NCBI GenBank assembly: GCA_964415525.1
Contig: CAYQAS010000187.1
Span: 1 to 5,372 of the forward strand
Direction: 5' to 3'
Source of the DNA: CAZPUI01 sp964415525
GTDB taxonomy: Bacteria; Acidobacteriota; Holophagae; Holophagales; Holophagaceae
DNA length: 5,372 bases
Shown one piece after another: positions 5,068-5,372 of this stretch; position 1 is the stretch's first letter, and each line of letters begins with the position of its first letter. Position numbers and translations under genes: made by a program. The notes beneath the pieces were generated by a model. That model searched no databases. It was not told the DNA's origin and worked only from the letters and a program-made list of their open reading frames with translations.

Positions 5068-5372
5068 TCAGACCTTGAACCGCCGGGGCGCCAAGCACAG
5101 CCCGATGAAGACCAGCTGGCTCAGGATGAAGATGGTCAGGGCCCAGAAGGCCTTGTCCATGAAGCCGTAGGAGTGGAGGCCGACGCCGAGCATGTTCACG
5201 CCGAACCAACTGAGGCTGGTGACGATGTTGCCGCCGATGGCCATGGCCATGATGCCCTTCTCCCGGAAGACTCCGGCCATGCGGCCGTGCAGGATGATGG
5301 CCACCCAGAGCACGATCAGCAGGGCGCCGTTCTCCTTGGGATCCCAGCCCCAGAAGCGGCCCCAGCTCTGGT
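5068..5372 (-). CDS. ccsA: Cytochrome c biogenesis protein CcsA (haem-handling WWD protein), C-terminal part (5' end outside window)
   Basis: The frame is open from the window edge to TGA at 5070-5068, about 101 residues. The first residues in the window, QSWGRFWGWDPKENGAL, are the tryptophan-rich WWD motif that binds haem at the periplasmic face in the system II (Ccs/Res) cytochrome c maturation pathway. Three hydrophobic segments follow: LLIVLWVAIILHG, then IGGNIVTSLSWFGVNMLGVG with GLHSYG (a conserved His that flanks the WWD domain and helps ligate haem), and FWALTIFILSQLVFIGLCLA. The protein ends in a basic APRRFKV tail on the cytoplasmic side. CcsA works with CcsB/ResB to export haem and attach it to CXXCH apocytochromes. 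Whether CcsB is fused or separate cannot be seen. An apparent internal GTG start at 5313 is not the true start, because the conserved motif lies upstream of it. Confidence 0.92.
   Translation of the reverse strand, partial: QSWGRFWGWDPKENGALLIVLWVAIILHGRMAGVFREKGIMAMAIGGNIVTSLSWFGVNMLGVGLHSYGFMDKAFWALTIFILSQLVFIGLCLAPRRFKV

Overview
This is a GC-rich (roughly two thirds G+C by eye), densely coded bacterial chromosome segment. It carries six protein genes, two of them cut by the window edges. There are no mobile elements, CRISPR repeats or RNA genes that I can see. The combination of an ALDH4A1-like proline-catabolism dehydrogenase, a tungstate-type ABC transporter and a WGRFWGWDPKE-type CcsA cytochrome c maturation protein would suit a respiratory Gram-negative such as an Acidobacteriota (Holophaga/Geothrix-like) or deltaproteobacterial lineage. 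That placement is inference from memory of the families and is not proven by the window.

Layout, left to right. Positions 1-635 (+) hold the C-terminal part of 1-pyrroline-5-carboxylate dehydrogenase. Next come a hairpin and the tungstate transporter pair tupB (720-1418) and tupC (1415-2533), overlapping by ATGA, with no substrate-binding tupA beside them. An 88-nt gap follows, then a RIC/YtfE-like di-iron hemerythrin gene (2622-3149, +). It converges on a minus-strand metallo-beta-lactamase-fold hydrolase of the NAPE-PLD/UlaG-like group (3199 to about 4368). A perfect 17-bp hairpin fills the gap between these two.

The hydrolase gene is divergent from a TetR-family regulator (4442-5011, +). 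Their short AT-rich intergenic stretch carries two copies, 36 bp apart, of a tripartite repeat built on TGACA/TGTCA half-sites. These half-sites coincide with consensus TTGACA -35 hexamers on both strands. This is the most interesting feature of the window: probably a double operator through which the regulator controls itself and the hydrolase. The regulator converges on the C-terminus of a CcsA-type haem-handling protein (5068-5372, -), with a second hairpin terminator between them.

Functionally the window is a row of small independent units (proline catabolism, oxyanion uptake, nitrosative or iron-sulfur stress, a regulated hydrolase, cytochrome c maturation). I found no convincing new multi-gene system. 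The points worth follow-up are the double operator, the hemerythrin with a His-to-Glu change at an expected iron ligand, and the tupBC pair without tupA.
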